NCBI GenBank assembly: GCA_016711345.1
Contig: JADJTD010000001.1
Location: 62,001-126,000, forward strand
DNA length: 64,000 nt
Origin: Chloracidobacterium sp.
GTDB lineage: Bacteria > Acidobacteriota > Blastocatellia > Pyrinomonadales > Pyrinomonadaceae
Direction: 5' to 3'
Every line of letters starts with the position of its first letter. The first letter of the stretch is position 1. Shown in pieces: positions 36,322 to 45,158 of this stretch. The notes beneath the pieces were generated by a model, which was not told the DNA's origin, did not search any database, and saw only the letters and a program-made list of their open reading frames with translations. The position numbers and the translations under genes are program-made.

Positions 36322-36621
36322 TCAAATCAACGTTGCGGCTTCAATCGGAACGACCATGATTATGCCGTCGCCCTTTTTGCCTGTGTGAGCGTTGTTCTTG
36401 ATTGCCGCAACGATATCGTCGGCCATTTGGTCATTCACCGCGATCTCAATTCGTTTGTTCGCCTTGAATGGATCAAGTGCGTCGTATGCTCCGGTACGCA
36501 TTCGTTGGCCAAATCCTTCGGAATCTATCAAGGTCATTCCGGGAAAGCCTTCGATGTTCTCGAAGGCTGTCACGATCTTCTCCACCGTAAAAGGCCGCAC
36601 TATTGCGATTATCAGTTTCAC
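36322..36621 (-). CDS. P-II-like signalling protein linked to metal efflux
   Basis: The GTG at 36621 lies 7 nt after GGAGG and gives 99 residues (KLIIAIVRPFTVEKIV). The ferredoxin-like P-II fold and the B-loop-like end HTGKKGDGIIMVVPIE are visible. The T loop is shortened and has no uridylylation Tyr motif. It lies 2 nt after czcA. P-II-like proteins in RND metal clusters probably sense metal or a nucleotide rather than nitrogen status. Confidence 0.82.
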   Translation of the reverse strand: MKLIIAIVRPFTVEKIVTAFENIEGFPGMTLIDSEGFGQRMRTGAYDALDPFKANKRIEIAVNDQMADDIVAAIKNNAHTGKKGDGIIMVVPIEAATLI

Positions 36622-36623
36622 TG

Positions 36624-39600
36624 TTATTCCTCCGTAAATTCGCCCTCGACATCCTTCTCGAACCATGCGTAAAGCGTTGGCAGTATTAAAAGTGTCAACA
36701 ACGTTGACGTTATCAGTCCGCCGATCACAACCGTCGCAAGCGGACGTTGAACTTCGGCACCCGCAGACGTTGCCAATGCCATCGGGATAAAGCCGAGACT
36801 GGCAACCAACGCCGTCATCAAAACCGGACGCAAACGCGTCATCGAGCCTTCTTTCACGGCGTCAAGGACGGACTTGCCTTCTTCGCGGAGATGGTTGATA
36901 AAACTGACCATCACAACACCGTTTAGAACGGCAACGCCAAATAGTGCGATAAAGCCGACGCCTGCAGAAATCGAGAATGGCATACCCCGCAAAGCCAGAG
37001 CCACTACTCCTCCGACGATTGCAAACGGAATTCCGGTGTATATCATCAATGCTTGCTTCGCCGAACCAAACGTCGAAAATAGCATCACAAAGATCAGGAA
37101 CAACGCTATCGGCACCACGATCAACAAGCGACTGGTTGCCCTTTCCAGATTTTCGAAGGCTCCGCCCCATTGCAAATAATATCCGGGCGGAAGTGTCACT
37201 TCCTTACCGATCTTTTCCTTTGCCTCAGTTACGAAACTGGCAATGTCGCGTTGACGGACATTCGTGGAGACAACGATCCGGCGCCGAGTGGCTTCACGCG
37301 ATATTTGCGCCGCTCCTTCGACCAGTGCAATATCGGCAACCTGTGCGAGCGGTACACGCTGACCGTTCGGAGCAGTTAGGATCAATCCTCGAACTGACTC
37401 GACAGACTTACTTGCGTCTTCGTTCAAACGCAGAACAATGTCAAAACGTTGCTCGCCTTCAAAGACCTCGCCCGCCTTCTTCCCAGCAAAGATCGCTTCG
37501 ACAAGTTCATTAACATCTTCGACATTGATCCCGTATCGCGCTATCGCCGCCCGGTCCGGCTTGATCTGCAATTGCGGCAAACCGGTAGTTACCTCGGCCT
37601 TTGTTTCTTCTGCACCATTTATCGCGGCCAGGACCTTTTCGATATCTTCGCCCTTGTCCGCGAGTATTTGAAGATCGTCGCCAAAAAGCTTTACCGCAAC
37701 ATCGCCACGCGTTCCGGCGATAAGTTCGTTGACACGCATCTCAATCGGCTGCATGAAACCGAAAGACGCTGCACCTGGAACTTCCGCTTCGAGCTTTTTA
37801 GACATTTCCTCGATCAATTTTTCTTTGGACCAACCAGACTTCCATTCATCGATCGGATTGAGCATCACGAATACATCGCACTGATTCAAACTCATCGAAT
37901 CCGTCGCGACTGCCGGAGCCCCGCACTTCGATACTATCGTCTTAACCTCTGGGTAGACCTTAAGTGACTTTTCAACGGCAGTCGTCATTACCATTGATTG
38001 ATCGAGAGAGACGCTCGGCAAACTTATTGCTTCGACCAAAATATCGCCTTCATCGAGACGCGGTATAAATTCGCCGCCGAGGTACGGAAAGATAATTCCC
38101 GAAATTACGACCACAGTAACCGCGATCGCGAGTACCTGTGCACGGAACTTCATTACAAACGCAAGTGACGGTCGGTAGATCTGCTTCGCCCAACGGATGA
38201 GAAAACTTTCCGATTCCGAAACATTGCCCTTGAGTATCAATGCAAGCATCGCTGGAACGTATGTCAGAGAAAGAATAAGCGAACCGAGAAGAGCAAAGAT
38301 CACCGTCAAAGCCATCGGAACGAACATCTTGCCCTCGATACCGCGAAGACTGAGGATCGGCAGATAAACGATGCCGATGATCGCCACGGCGAAAACCACA
38401 GGTCGGGCGACTTCGAGACATGCTTCGAGAATCGTACGTTCGGGCGGCTCGCGAGATTTTTCATGCTGAGCTTCGGCACGGCGACGAACCACGTTCTCGA
38501 CCATCACGACCGCTCCGTCAACGATCAATCCGAAATCCAACGCGCCGAGACTCATCAGGTTTCCCGATACGTTGAATATTCTCATCAGGATCGCCGCAAA
38601 GAGCATCGAAAGTGGAATTATGGTCGCAACCAGCAAGGCACCGCGCCAGTTGCCAAGCAGCAATAACAAAACGAAGATCACGAGTGCCGCTCCTTCCAGC
38701 AGATTCTTTTCGACTGTCCAGATCGCACGTTTTACTAACGACGTTCGGTCATAAAATGGTTCGATGGTGACGCCCTTGGGTAGGGTCATCTTGATCTCTT
38801 CGATCTTTGCTTTAACCCTTTCGGCTACAACTCGGGAGTTCTCGCCTTTTAGCATGATCGCCATACCTGACACGATCTCGCCTTCGCCATTCGTTGAAAC
38901 CGCACCCTGTCTGATGCTCTGCCCTTCGACGACTTCTCCAAGATCGCGGACGAAGACCGGAACTCCCTCTTTTCCAGTTTTGACTACAATATTCGTGATG
39001 TCGTCCATCTTTTCGACAAGACCGACGCCTCGTAACAGATATTGCTCCGCTCCTTTCTGGATATAACCACCGCCGACCGTGCCATTATTTGCCATGACCG
39101 CATCGTGAACATCTCTTAGCGTCAATCCATATGATTGCAGCTTTTCGGGAGACAGTCGGACTTCGAACTGTTTGCCGTAGCCGCCGTGCGAATTGACTTC
39201 CGTCACACCCGGAACGCCCATCAATTGTCGGCGAATATTCCAGTCGTGAATCGTCCTGAGATCCGTCGCCGTATAATTGCTTCCCGGTTCCGCACGAACT
39301 TCGTACTGGTAGATCTCGCCCAAGCCGGTAGCTATTGGCCCCATTTCGGGAGAACCGATGCTAGGCGGAATATTCTCGCGAGCGGTCGCCATGCGTTCGA
39401 GAATTAGCTGGCGTGCGAAATAGATATCGGTCGACTCTTCAAAAACGATAGTTACGTTCGATATGCCGAACTTGGAAACCGAACGAATTTCTTCGACGCC
39501 CGGTATGCCCGACATCGCAACTTCAATCGGAAAGGTGATCTGCCGTTCGATCTCCAGCGGCGCAAGACTTGGCGCATTGGTCAACACCTGAACCTGAACA

Positions 39601-39731
39601 TTGGTGACATCAGGCACGGCATCGATCGGTAAATTTATGAGGCTGTACGCTCCCGCCGCCGCCATGATCGCGACTAGCAAAAGAACGATCAGCTTTTGAG
39701 CAATGGAGAATCTTATAAGTGCGTTGATCAT
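36624..39731 (-). CDS. czcA: Heavy-metal RND pump, CzcA-type
   Basis: This 1035-residue, 12-helix antiporter has helix-4 motif DFGLIVDGAVVMVEN, the divalent-cation (Zn/Co/Cd) signature with two Asp and Glu. SKCGAPAVATDSMSLNQCD in the porter domain has two Cys not typical of CzcA. Operon order is DUF6660, czcC, czcB, CDF, czcA, P-II, small protein, czcD. Confidence 0.92.
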   Translation of the reverse strand: MINALIRFSIAQKLIVLLLVAIMAAAGAYSLINLPIDAVPDVTNVQVQVLTNAPSLAPLEIERQITFPIEVAMSGIPGVEEIRSVSKFGISNVTIVFEESTDIYFARQLILERMATARENIPPSIGSPEMGPIATGLGEIYQYEVRAEPGSNYTATDLRTIHDWNIRRQLMGVPGVTEVNSHGGYGKQFEVRLSPEKLQSYGLTLRDVHDAVMANNGTVGGGYIQKGAEQYLLRGVGLVEKMDDITNIVVKTGKEGVPVFVRDLGEVVEGQSIRQGAVSTNGEGEIVSGMAIMLKGENSRVVAERVKAKIEEIKMTLPKGVTIEPFYDRTSLVKRAIWTVEKNLLEGAALVIFVLLLLLGNWRGALLVATIIPLSMLFAAILMRIFNVSGNLMSLGALDFGLIVDGAVVMVENVVRRRAEAQHEKSREPPERTILEACLEVARPVVFAVAIIGIVYLPILSLRGIEGKMFVPMALTVIFALLGSLILSLTYVPAMLALILKGNVSESESFLIRWAKQIYRPSLAFVMKFRAQVLAIAVTVVVISGIIFPYLGGEFIPRLDEGDILVEAISLPSVSLDQSMVMTTAVEKSLKVYPEVKTIVSKCGAPAVATDSMSLNQCDVFVMLNPIDEWKSGWSKEKLIEEMSKKLEAEVPGAASFGFMQPIEMRVNELIAGTRGDVAVKLFGDDLQILADKGEDIEKVLAAINGAEETKAEVTTGLPQLQIKPDRAAIARYGINVEDVNELVEAIFAGKKAGEVFEGEQRFDIVLRLNEDASKSVESVRGLILTAPNGQRVPLAQVADIALVEGAAQISREATRRRIVVSTNVRQRDIASFVTEAKEKIGKEVTLPPGYYLQWGGAFENLERATSRLLIVVPIALFLIFVMLFSTFGSAKQALMIYTGIPFAIVGGVVALALRGMPFSISAGVGFIALFGVAVLNGVVMVSFINHLREEGKSVLDAVKEGSMTRLRPVLMTALVASLGFIPMALATSAGAEVQRPLATVVIGGLITSTLLTLLILPTLYAWFEKDVEGEFTEE

Positions 39732-39762
39732 AATTCTTGTAGCAACTTAGGTCAGTTGCAAA

Positions 39763-40557
39763 TCATCTTCCGAGCTTCAAGATCTTAAGCGCACCCCTGA
39801 CGACCACAACAAAAACAATTGTCCCGATGATCAAGTCAGGCTTGTTCGATCCCAACAGGCTGACCAAAATGCCTGCCGTGATGACGCCTAAATTGATGAT
39901 CACGTCGTTTGAGGTAAAGATTGTACTCGCCTGCATGTGGGCTTCTTTGCTTTTCGACCTTTGAAGCAAATAGAGGCAAAAGCCATTCGCCGCCAAGGCC
40001 AGCGTCGAAACAATTATCATGGTGAGGAAATCAGGGACTTCCTCGACACCGATAAATCTTCGAATGACCTCGATGAAACCGATCACGGCTAAGCTGATCT
40101 GGAAATATCCGGCGAGCCTTGCGACATTCCGCTTTCTCGCAACTGTTCCACCTACCGCGAAAAGACTGATGGCGTAAACGAATGCGTCGGCAAGCATGTC
40201 GAGGCTATCGGCGATTAGTCCCATCGAGCCGGAAATAAGGCCGGTAGTAATTTCAATCGCGAAGAAGCCAAAATTGATCGCCAGCACGATCCATAACAAA
40301 TTCCGCTGGCTTCGGTGGTCGTCTACAAAAGAAGCGTCGACCGCTTCCTCGGTTCGAATTGCCTTGCTGTCCAGATCAAGCTCGTCTATCCGAAACTCGA
40401 TCTGATCAAGCTGTCCGTCATGAAAAACCGTCAACTGCCGATTGGGAATGTCGAAGTCGAGATGTCTGATTTCCGCCACTCCGTCGAGCTTCACGCGCAC
40501 CAAATTCTCCTCCGAGGGGCAATCCATCCCATTTATCTGAAAGATCGTTTTTTCCAT
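39763..40557 (-). CDS. CDF-like transporter with N-terminal HMA-like domain
   Basis: The product has 264 residues. Residues 1-75 form a ferredoxin-like metal-associated domain (FQINGMDCPSEENLVRVKL) with a single Cys and Glu residues instead of CxxC. A six-helix CDF-type part follows, with ADSLDMLADA and TSNDVIINLG, and no C-terminal domain. It resembles the short transporter at 22607-23215 with an added sensor domain. It lies within the czc operon. Confidence 0.85.
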   Translation of the reverse strand: MEKTIFQINGMDCPSEENLVRVKLDGVAEIRHLDFDIPNRQLTVFHDGQLDQIEFRIDELDLDSKAIRTEEAVDASFVDDHRSQRNLLWIVLAINFGFFAIEITTGLISGSMGLIADSLDMLADAFVYAISLFAVGGTVARKRNVARLAGYFQISLAVIGFIEVIRRFIGVEEVPDFLTMIIVSTLALAANGFCLYLLQRSKSKEAHMQASTIFTSNDVIINLGVITAGILVSLLGSNKPDLIIGTIVFVVVVRGALKILKLGR

Positions 40558-40572
40558 TTGTCGTCCTGCGCG

Positions 40573-42069
40573 TTAGTGATCGTCCCCCATCGCACCCTTT
40601 TCAAGCTGTGTCTTTAGCGTAAAGCTGCCTTTTGTGACAACCTTTTCTCCGAGTTTCAAACCCTCGATGATTTTTGTATAGCCGTTGATATCGGCTCCGG
40701 CCTCGATCTCTCGGACCTTAAACGCTCCCGGTTCATCGTCTCGTGGAACAAATACTATCGTTTTGTCGGCCGTTCGCTGTACTGCGCCCGAAGGCACAAC
40801 GAGTTCCTCGCCTGTCGCTTCATTTGTTCCCGAGTAGAATCCAACCTCCGCGAACATTCCAGCCCGTAATTTGCCCTGAGCATTTGGAACCTCAAGCCGA
40901 ACACGTCCGGTTCTGGTTGTCTCGTCTAATTGCGGATCAATGTATGAAACACGTCCGCTGACCGTGCCGATAGCAGGCGACGTGATCTCCGCAACGGAAC
41001 CAACCCGAAGCCTCGCCATGTTCGCCTCTGGAACATTTGCGATGACATAAACAGTGCCGAGATTTGAAATAGAAAAGATCGGAACTGCCGCCTCGATACC
41101 TGCACCGGAATTGAATTTTCTTTCGGTGACGACACCGGAAAGTGGGGATCTTAAGGAAACGAGCGATGTATCGCTACGATGATCGTCGGGTTTGTTCGAT
41201 TCGACAGGAACGCCGAGCGAGCGTAACTCGTCCTCTATATGTTTAAGATCAACCCTGGCGGTTTCAACCTCAGCCTGTGCTTCCTGCAATTCTTTGTTTA
41301 GAGCAATATTGGATTGAAAATCGTAATCCGCTTTGGCGGTTCTCTGCGCTGTCTCGGCTGTCATTAGATCTTTTCCCGCTCCTGCTCCGAGCTCGACCAG
41401 CCGCTTTGTCCTTTTCAAAGTAGCGTCGGCTTCGTCCAGTCGAGCTTTCGCCTGCAATACTGCGACGCGGTTCTCGGCCTTTTGTACACGTGAAAGGTTT
41501 CGTTGGGCCAGCTCATACTTCGTCTTAGCTTCGTGCATTTTGCCGTGCATTTGCGCGAGTTGCGGACTCGAGATAACGGCAAGCACGGCTCCCTTCTGCA
41601 CATTGTCACCAACACCGTAGAAAACTTTTTCGATCCTGCCGCCAACCAGTGCCGTCGCCATTTCGGTTGTCTCGGGATTCAATTCGACCGCACCCGTAAC
41701 CATCAATCTTGCTATTGCAGGTCGCTGGGTGACGGCTTCCGTAACGATTCCCGCAGAAGCGAGCATTTCCGGATCGAGTTTCACTTCTTTGCCCTTCTCG
41801 TCCTCAGAATGTCCCGACTCTTCCTTATGTTCCTCGGCGGCAGCTTTATCGCCGCTGGCGGAGTTTTTGTTAACGATCCACGCAACTCCAATGATCGCTA
41901 TGAGCCCGACTACCGCCGCGGTTATTATCCACGCTACGACTGATCCTTTAGCCGCCGGGCTTTCAGGGTTACGATCTCCGCCATTCTCAAGGTTCGATTC
42001 GAGACGGTCTAGTTCCGCTTCGTCGCCGACATGATGCTCATTCTGCTCATTTATATTTAATTCCGACAT
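40573..42069 (-). CDS. czcB: RND periplasmic adaptor, CzcB-like
   Basis: The product has 498 residues: one N-terminal helix (about 45-66), then an acidic/His linker EEHKEESGHSEDEKG that may bind metal. The adaptor core has VGGRIEKVFYGVGDNVQKG (lipoyl), a long coiled-coil hairpin and VSYIDPQLDETTRTGRVR (barrel). It joins CzcA to CzcC. Confidence 0.92.
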   Translation of the reverse strand: MSELNINEQNEHHVGDEAELDRLESNLENGGDRNPESPAAKGSVVAWIITAAVVGLIAIIGVAWIVNKNSASGDKAAAEEHKEESGHSEDEKGKEVKLDPEMLASAGIVTEAVTQRPAIARLMVTGAVELNPETTEMATALVGGRIEKVFYGVGDNVQKGAVLAVISSPQLAQMHGKMHEAKTKYELAQRNLSRVQKAENRVAVLQAKARLDEADATLKRTKRLVELGAGAGKDLMTAETAQRTAKADYDFQSNIALNKELQEAQAEVETARVDLKHIEDELRSLGVPVESNKPDDHRSDTSLVSLRSPLSGVVTERKFNSGAGIEAAVPIFSISNLGTVYVIANVPEANMARLRVGSVAEITSPAIGTVSGRVSYIDPQLDETTRTGRVRLEVPNAQGKLRAGMFAEVGFYSGTNEATGEELVVPSGAVQRTADKTIVFVPRDDEPGAFKVREIEAGADINGYTKIIEGLKLGEKVVTKGSFTLKTQLEKGAMGDDH

Positions 42070-42075
42070 AATATT

Positions 42076-43461
42076 TTAGTTCTCCAAGTTGGCTCCGATA
42101 GCGATGAAAAGCTCGGCCTGCGAGCGGTATCGTAAGGTGAGTGCTTCGGTTAGATCTCGATTTGCTTCGAGCAATTTTCGCTGCTCGGCAATGAGGTCGG
42201 TGATCTTTATTTGTCCTAGCTCATATACCTTTCGAATGGTTTCGACATTTTCTAAAGAACGCGGAATAACTGCCGTTTCAAGCGTTCGCAATGCCCGTTT
42301 TGCTGCCTCGATCCGTTGAAAAGCAGTAACAACCTCGTTCCGAATTATCGCGTCGGCAAATAAACGCCTCTCCTGTGCTTGGCGTATTGCTATTTCGGCC
42401 TCAGCTTTGGCCCCTTGTTTTTTGTCAAAGACCGGCAATCCGATTGACACGCCAAATGTAAGACTGCGATCCGTACTCTGCGGGAATGATCCAATTGGCA
42501 GATCGATACTCGACCGCCCTTGCGTATAACGCGTATACGCAGTGACATCGGGCTTACTCTGTGAACGAACGAGCCGAAACCCAGCACTCGCGAGTTGTTC
42601 TTCGAGCTCTGCAACTCGCAATTCGGGCCTTGACCTTTGTGCAACCGAGATGCCTGTTTCGATTGTTGTTGGCAGTTGTGGAATCTGAGCTGCGGAAATT
42701 TCCTCGATGAGTTTTAGGGGCTGGTCGTAAGCAATTCCGGCATAGAATTTCAGTTTGGTCAACGCCGTTTGGATGCTGCCGTCTGCAATCTCTCGTCGTG
42801 CCCGAAGCCGCTCGACCTCGGTTTGCAGGAGACTCAATTCAAGCGGTGCGGTTTCGCCCTCGTTAACCCGAGTCTGTACAAAGCGAACCGTTTGTGTGTC
42901 CAGTTCCAGAAGGTCGTCCAAAACCTGTAATTCTTTAAGAGAGGCAAGTGCTTCGGCATAGGTATTAAAAACCTGACCTGTGACCTCACGCTGTCGAGTT
43001 ATAAGTTCCGCTTCGCGTAATGTGATCTCCGCTCGTGCGAGATCGATCCGCTTTTGCCTCTGCCCGTAAACATCAACCGGCAGAGAAAAACCAACACTCA
43101 ACAGACGATCTCCGGGCGAACCTACGATTCTTCCGGTTGACTGCTCAACTTCGAGCGTCGGATTCGATCGCAACCCAGCCTGGGTAAGCCGAGCTCTGGC
43201 CTTTTCGATCTCAAGTTGGGCGATCTTGATATTTCCATTATTGGCGATGGCAAGCCGCACGATCTCGGCAAGGGACATGCCGTCCGCCTGACTGTAGTAG
43301 CGTTCGGCAAACGGGATAACCAATCGTCTTTCTGCCGGAGCGACGGCCGGTCTTGAAACGATGTTGGCTGAGCCGACACCGATTGCGTTTGCACTGGTAG
43401 TATCCTGCGAATACGCAGTAGCAGCCGTCGCAATGACGACATACATTAATTTTCTAAACAT
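42076..43461 (-). CDS. czcC: TolC-family outer-membrane channel, CzcC-like
   Basis: This 461-residue protein has a short signal peptide and two OEP repeats (IAQLEIEKARARLTQAGLRS, LPVFDKKQGAKAEAEI). It ends with the equatorial-helix motif LDTQ/LIAEQRKLLEANRDL. It is the exit duct of the Czc pump. The gene ends 7 nt before czcB. A small hairpin element lies just upstream of the start. Confidence 0.92.
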   Translation of the reverse strand: MFRKLMYVVIATAATAYSQDTTSANAIGVGSANIVSRPAVAPAERRLVIPFAERYYSQADGMSLAEIVRLAIANNGNIKIAQLEIEKARARLTQAGLRSNPTLEVEQSTGRIVGSPGDRLLSVGFSLPVDVYGQRQKRIDLARAEITLREAELITRQREVTGQVFNTYAEALASLKELQVLDDLLELDTQTVRFVQTRVNEGETAPLELSLLQTEVERLRARREIADGSIQTALTKLKFYAGIAYDQPLKLIEEISAAQIPQLPTTIETGISVAQRSRPELRVAELEEQLASAGFRLVRSQSKPDVTAYTRYTQGRSSIDLPIGSFPQSTDRSLTFGVSIGLPVFDKKQGAKAEAEIAIRQAQERRLFADAIIRNEVVTAFQRIEAAKRALRTLETAVIPRSLENVETIRKVYELGQIKITDLIAEQRKLLEANRDLTEALTLRYRSQAELFIAIGANLEN

Positions 43462-43487
43462 TTATAAACCTATCTCAAAAACAATCC

Positions 43488-43522
43488 GCTAGCCCGCTAG
43501 GCGCGAAGATTCGCACGCTAGC
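43488..43522. repeat. Hairpin element between DUF6660 gene and czcC
   Basis: Two GCTAGC palindromes (43488-43493 and 43517-43522) flank a GCGAA-GA-TTCGC hairpin. It could attenuate or stabilise the mRNA between the two genes, or be a remnant of a short repetitive element. Confidence 0.45.
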
Positions 43523-43551
43523 CAAAAAAGGCGCATGAATGGTGTTTTGAG

Positions 43552-43890
43552 TTAGGCTTTTGGCGGCTGCCAAATTGAGAAGGAGCGGGTAGATTCGTAA
43601 GGGGCTTTATAGTGAGAAAAATCAGAACTCGCGTGCTCAACGGTTTTGGGAGAGGTCACAGCCACCGAGTAGACAATCGTTTGAGCAGGGTTGCTTCCGC
43701 AACACGAGCAAACACAGAAAGGCGAACAATCATCATTCGAATCACTGTCGGTATCCTGCGAAAGCGGATCTAAGTGGGCGACCTTCTGAACCGGATGACC
43801 TTGGTTGTCTCGTGGCAATAGGCTGTCCTTACACGGCTGTACCGAAAGGAAAAGCAAATACGCTACAAAGATGTAAGTCACGATTCTCAC
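43552..43890 (-). CDS. DUF6660-like exported Cys-rich protein
   Basis: The GTG start gives 112 residues with an N-terminal signal (YIFVAYLLFLSVQPC). The centre DDCSPFCVCSCCGSN and the end STRSFSIWQPPKA match DUF6660, small proteins found beside czc operons mainly in Bacteroidota. It is the first gene of the czc operon and may bind metal outside the membrane. A perfect palindrome lies 23 nt upstream. Confidence 0.75.
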   Translation of the reverse strand: MRIVTYIFVAYLLFLSVQPCKDSLLPRDNQGHPVQKVAHLDPLSQDTDSDSNDDCSPFCVCSCCGSNPAQTIVYSVAVTSPKTVEHASSDFSHYKAPYESTRSFSIWQPPKA

Positions 43891-43912
43891 GACTTGATGT
43901 TCTCAAATTTTT

Positions 43913-43929
43913 AACTAGTCTGTCTAGTT
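43913..43929 (-). promoter_or_regulatory. Candidate operator/promoter of the czc operon
   Basis: The perfect inverted repeat AACTAG-N5-CTAGTT looks like a repressor operator (TetR, MarR or similar). On the minus strand TTGATT and TAGTTA, 17 bp apart, could be -35 and -10 boxes overlapping it. No such repressor gene is in the window. Confidence 0.5.
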
Positions 43930-44036
43930 CATATAATCAATAGCCGCATGAATCTTAACCGCCCGCTATTCAGGGTGGGCTATTGACGTCGTTGTAATAG
44001 GCTAATCTCAACAACGCATAGTAGGAACTGCCGCAC

Positions 44037-45158
44037 TCATTGCGCAATTGTCGTGGTTGGAAGGATTAGGGAAAATAGAGTTCCACTAGAGGTGTTTTGG
44101 GCAATTAGTTTCCCGCCGTGTTGGGACGCGATTTTATGGGCAACTGAAAGGCCAAGTCCTACCCCTTTATCCTTTGTCGTGTAGAACGGGTCGAAGATCT
44201 TTGAGAGATTTGATGGGTCAATGCCGGAACCCGAATCGGCGACCTCGACAACAAAATTATTGTCTAGCTGAAAAGTTGTAAACGAAAGGGTCTTGTCGGC
44301 ACCGTTCGACTCGGACATGGCCTGCAGAGCATTGATTGCTAAATTTAGTAACACCTGCTTGATCTGCTCGGCATCGACAAGAATCAGCGGAAGATTCTTC
44401 TGGAGATCTCTAACCACTGCAACGGACTGTAATGCAGCCTGATTCTCGATCAAACCTGTGATTGAGTCCACAATCTCGTTAAGATCAGTCGGCGTCTTGG
44501 ACGGTTCGGTCGGTCGTGCGAATCGAAGAAACTCGCCCACTAGCCGGTCTAACCGATCTATTTCACCTTTTGCCAGTCCCACAAACTCACGCCGAGGACT
44601 GTCAACAGTCAGTTCATCCTCCAATATTTCTATAGCCCCTTTGATAGACGCTAGTGGGTTTCGAACCTCGTGAACGATTCCCGCAGAAAGTTCTCCGAGC
44701 GAGGTTAGTTTCTCTGCCTGAAGTAGCTGTTGGAACGTTGTTTGCAGTTCATCGTACGCCTTTCGTTTCTCCTCAGCATTTCTTTCAGCCCGTTCTCTGG
44801 CCTTTCTTAAACGGTCGCCCAGAGCTCCCATTATTCCGCCAACGAGATTGAAGATCACGATTTCGGCATATTGGTTAATAGAGTAATCAAAATGTCCGTG
44901 TTGCCAATGTAAATAAACATGTGGCGAGTAAATGATGGTTGTAAAAAGAGATGCCGCGAGCCCACCTCTGAGACCAAATATCAAAGCGGCAGCTATGATC
45001 GGTACGTAGTAGATCCGCTGATATATCTCGTGCCAAACGATCTGATCAGTAGGCGTAAGAAAGTGAAGGACGGTAATGAGGATGATCACCACGGCAATGA
45101 CGATCCATACATACAGGCGGTTTCGAGAGGAGATGATATTGAAGGTCTGCGTATCCAT
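44037..45158 (-). CDS. Membrane sensor histidine kinase, NtrB/ZraS class
   Basis: The product has 373 residues: three to four membrane helices in residues 15-115, a short coiled coil (118-150), HisKA with His163 (GIVHEVRNPLA), and an ATPase domain with DSGSGIDPSNL, FDPFYTTK and GVGLGLSV. There is no large periplasmic loop or PAS domain, so the signal may be sensed in the membrane. The start abuts the stop of its partner regulator. Confidence 0.92.
   Translation of the reverse strand: MDTQTFNIISSRNRLYVWIVIAVVIILITVLHFLTPTDQIVWHEIYQRIYYVPIIAAALIFGLRGGLAASLFTTIIYSPHVYLHWQHGHFDYSINQYAEIVIFNLVGGIMGALGDRLRKARERAERNAEEKRKAYDELQTTFQQLLQAEKLTSLGELSAGIVHEVRNPLASIKGAIEILEDELTVDSPRREFVGLAKGEIDRLDRLVGEFLRFARPTEPSKTPTDLNEIVDSITGLIENQAALQSVAVVRDLQKNLPLILVDAEQIKQVLLNLAINALQAMSESNGADKTLSFTTFQLDNNFVVEVADSGSGIDPSNLSKIFDPFYTTKDKGVGLGLSVAHKIASQHGGKLIAQNTSSGTLFSLILPTTTIAQ

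Noticed and set aside
36977..37513. Plus-strand frame of 178 aa opposite czcA.
   Set aside because: Arg/Pro-rich shadow of a well-conserved gene.
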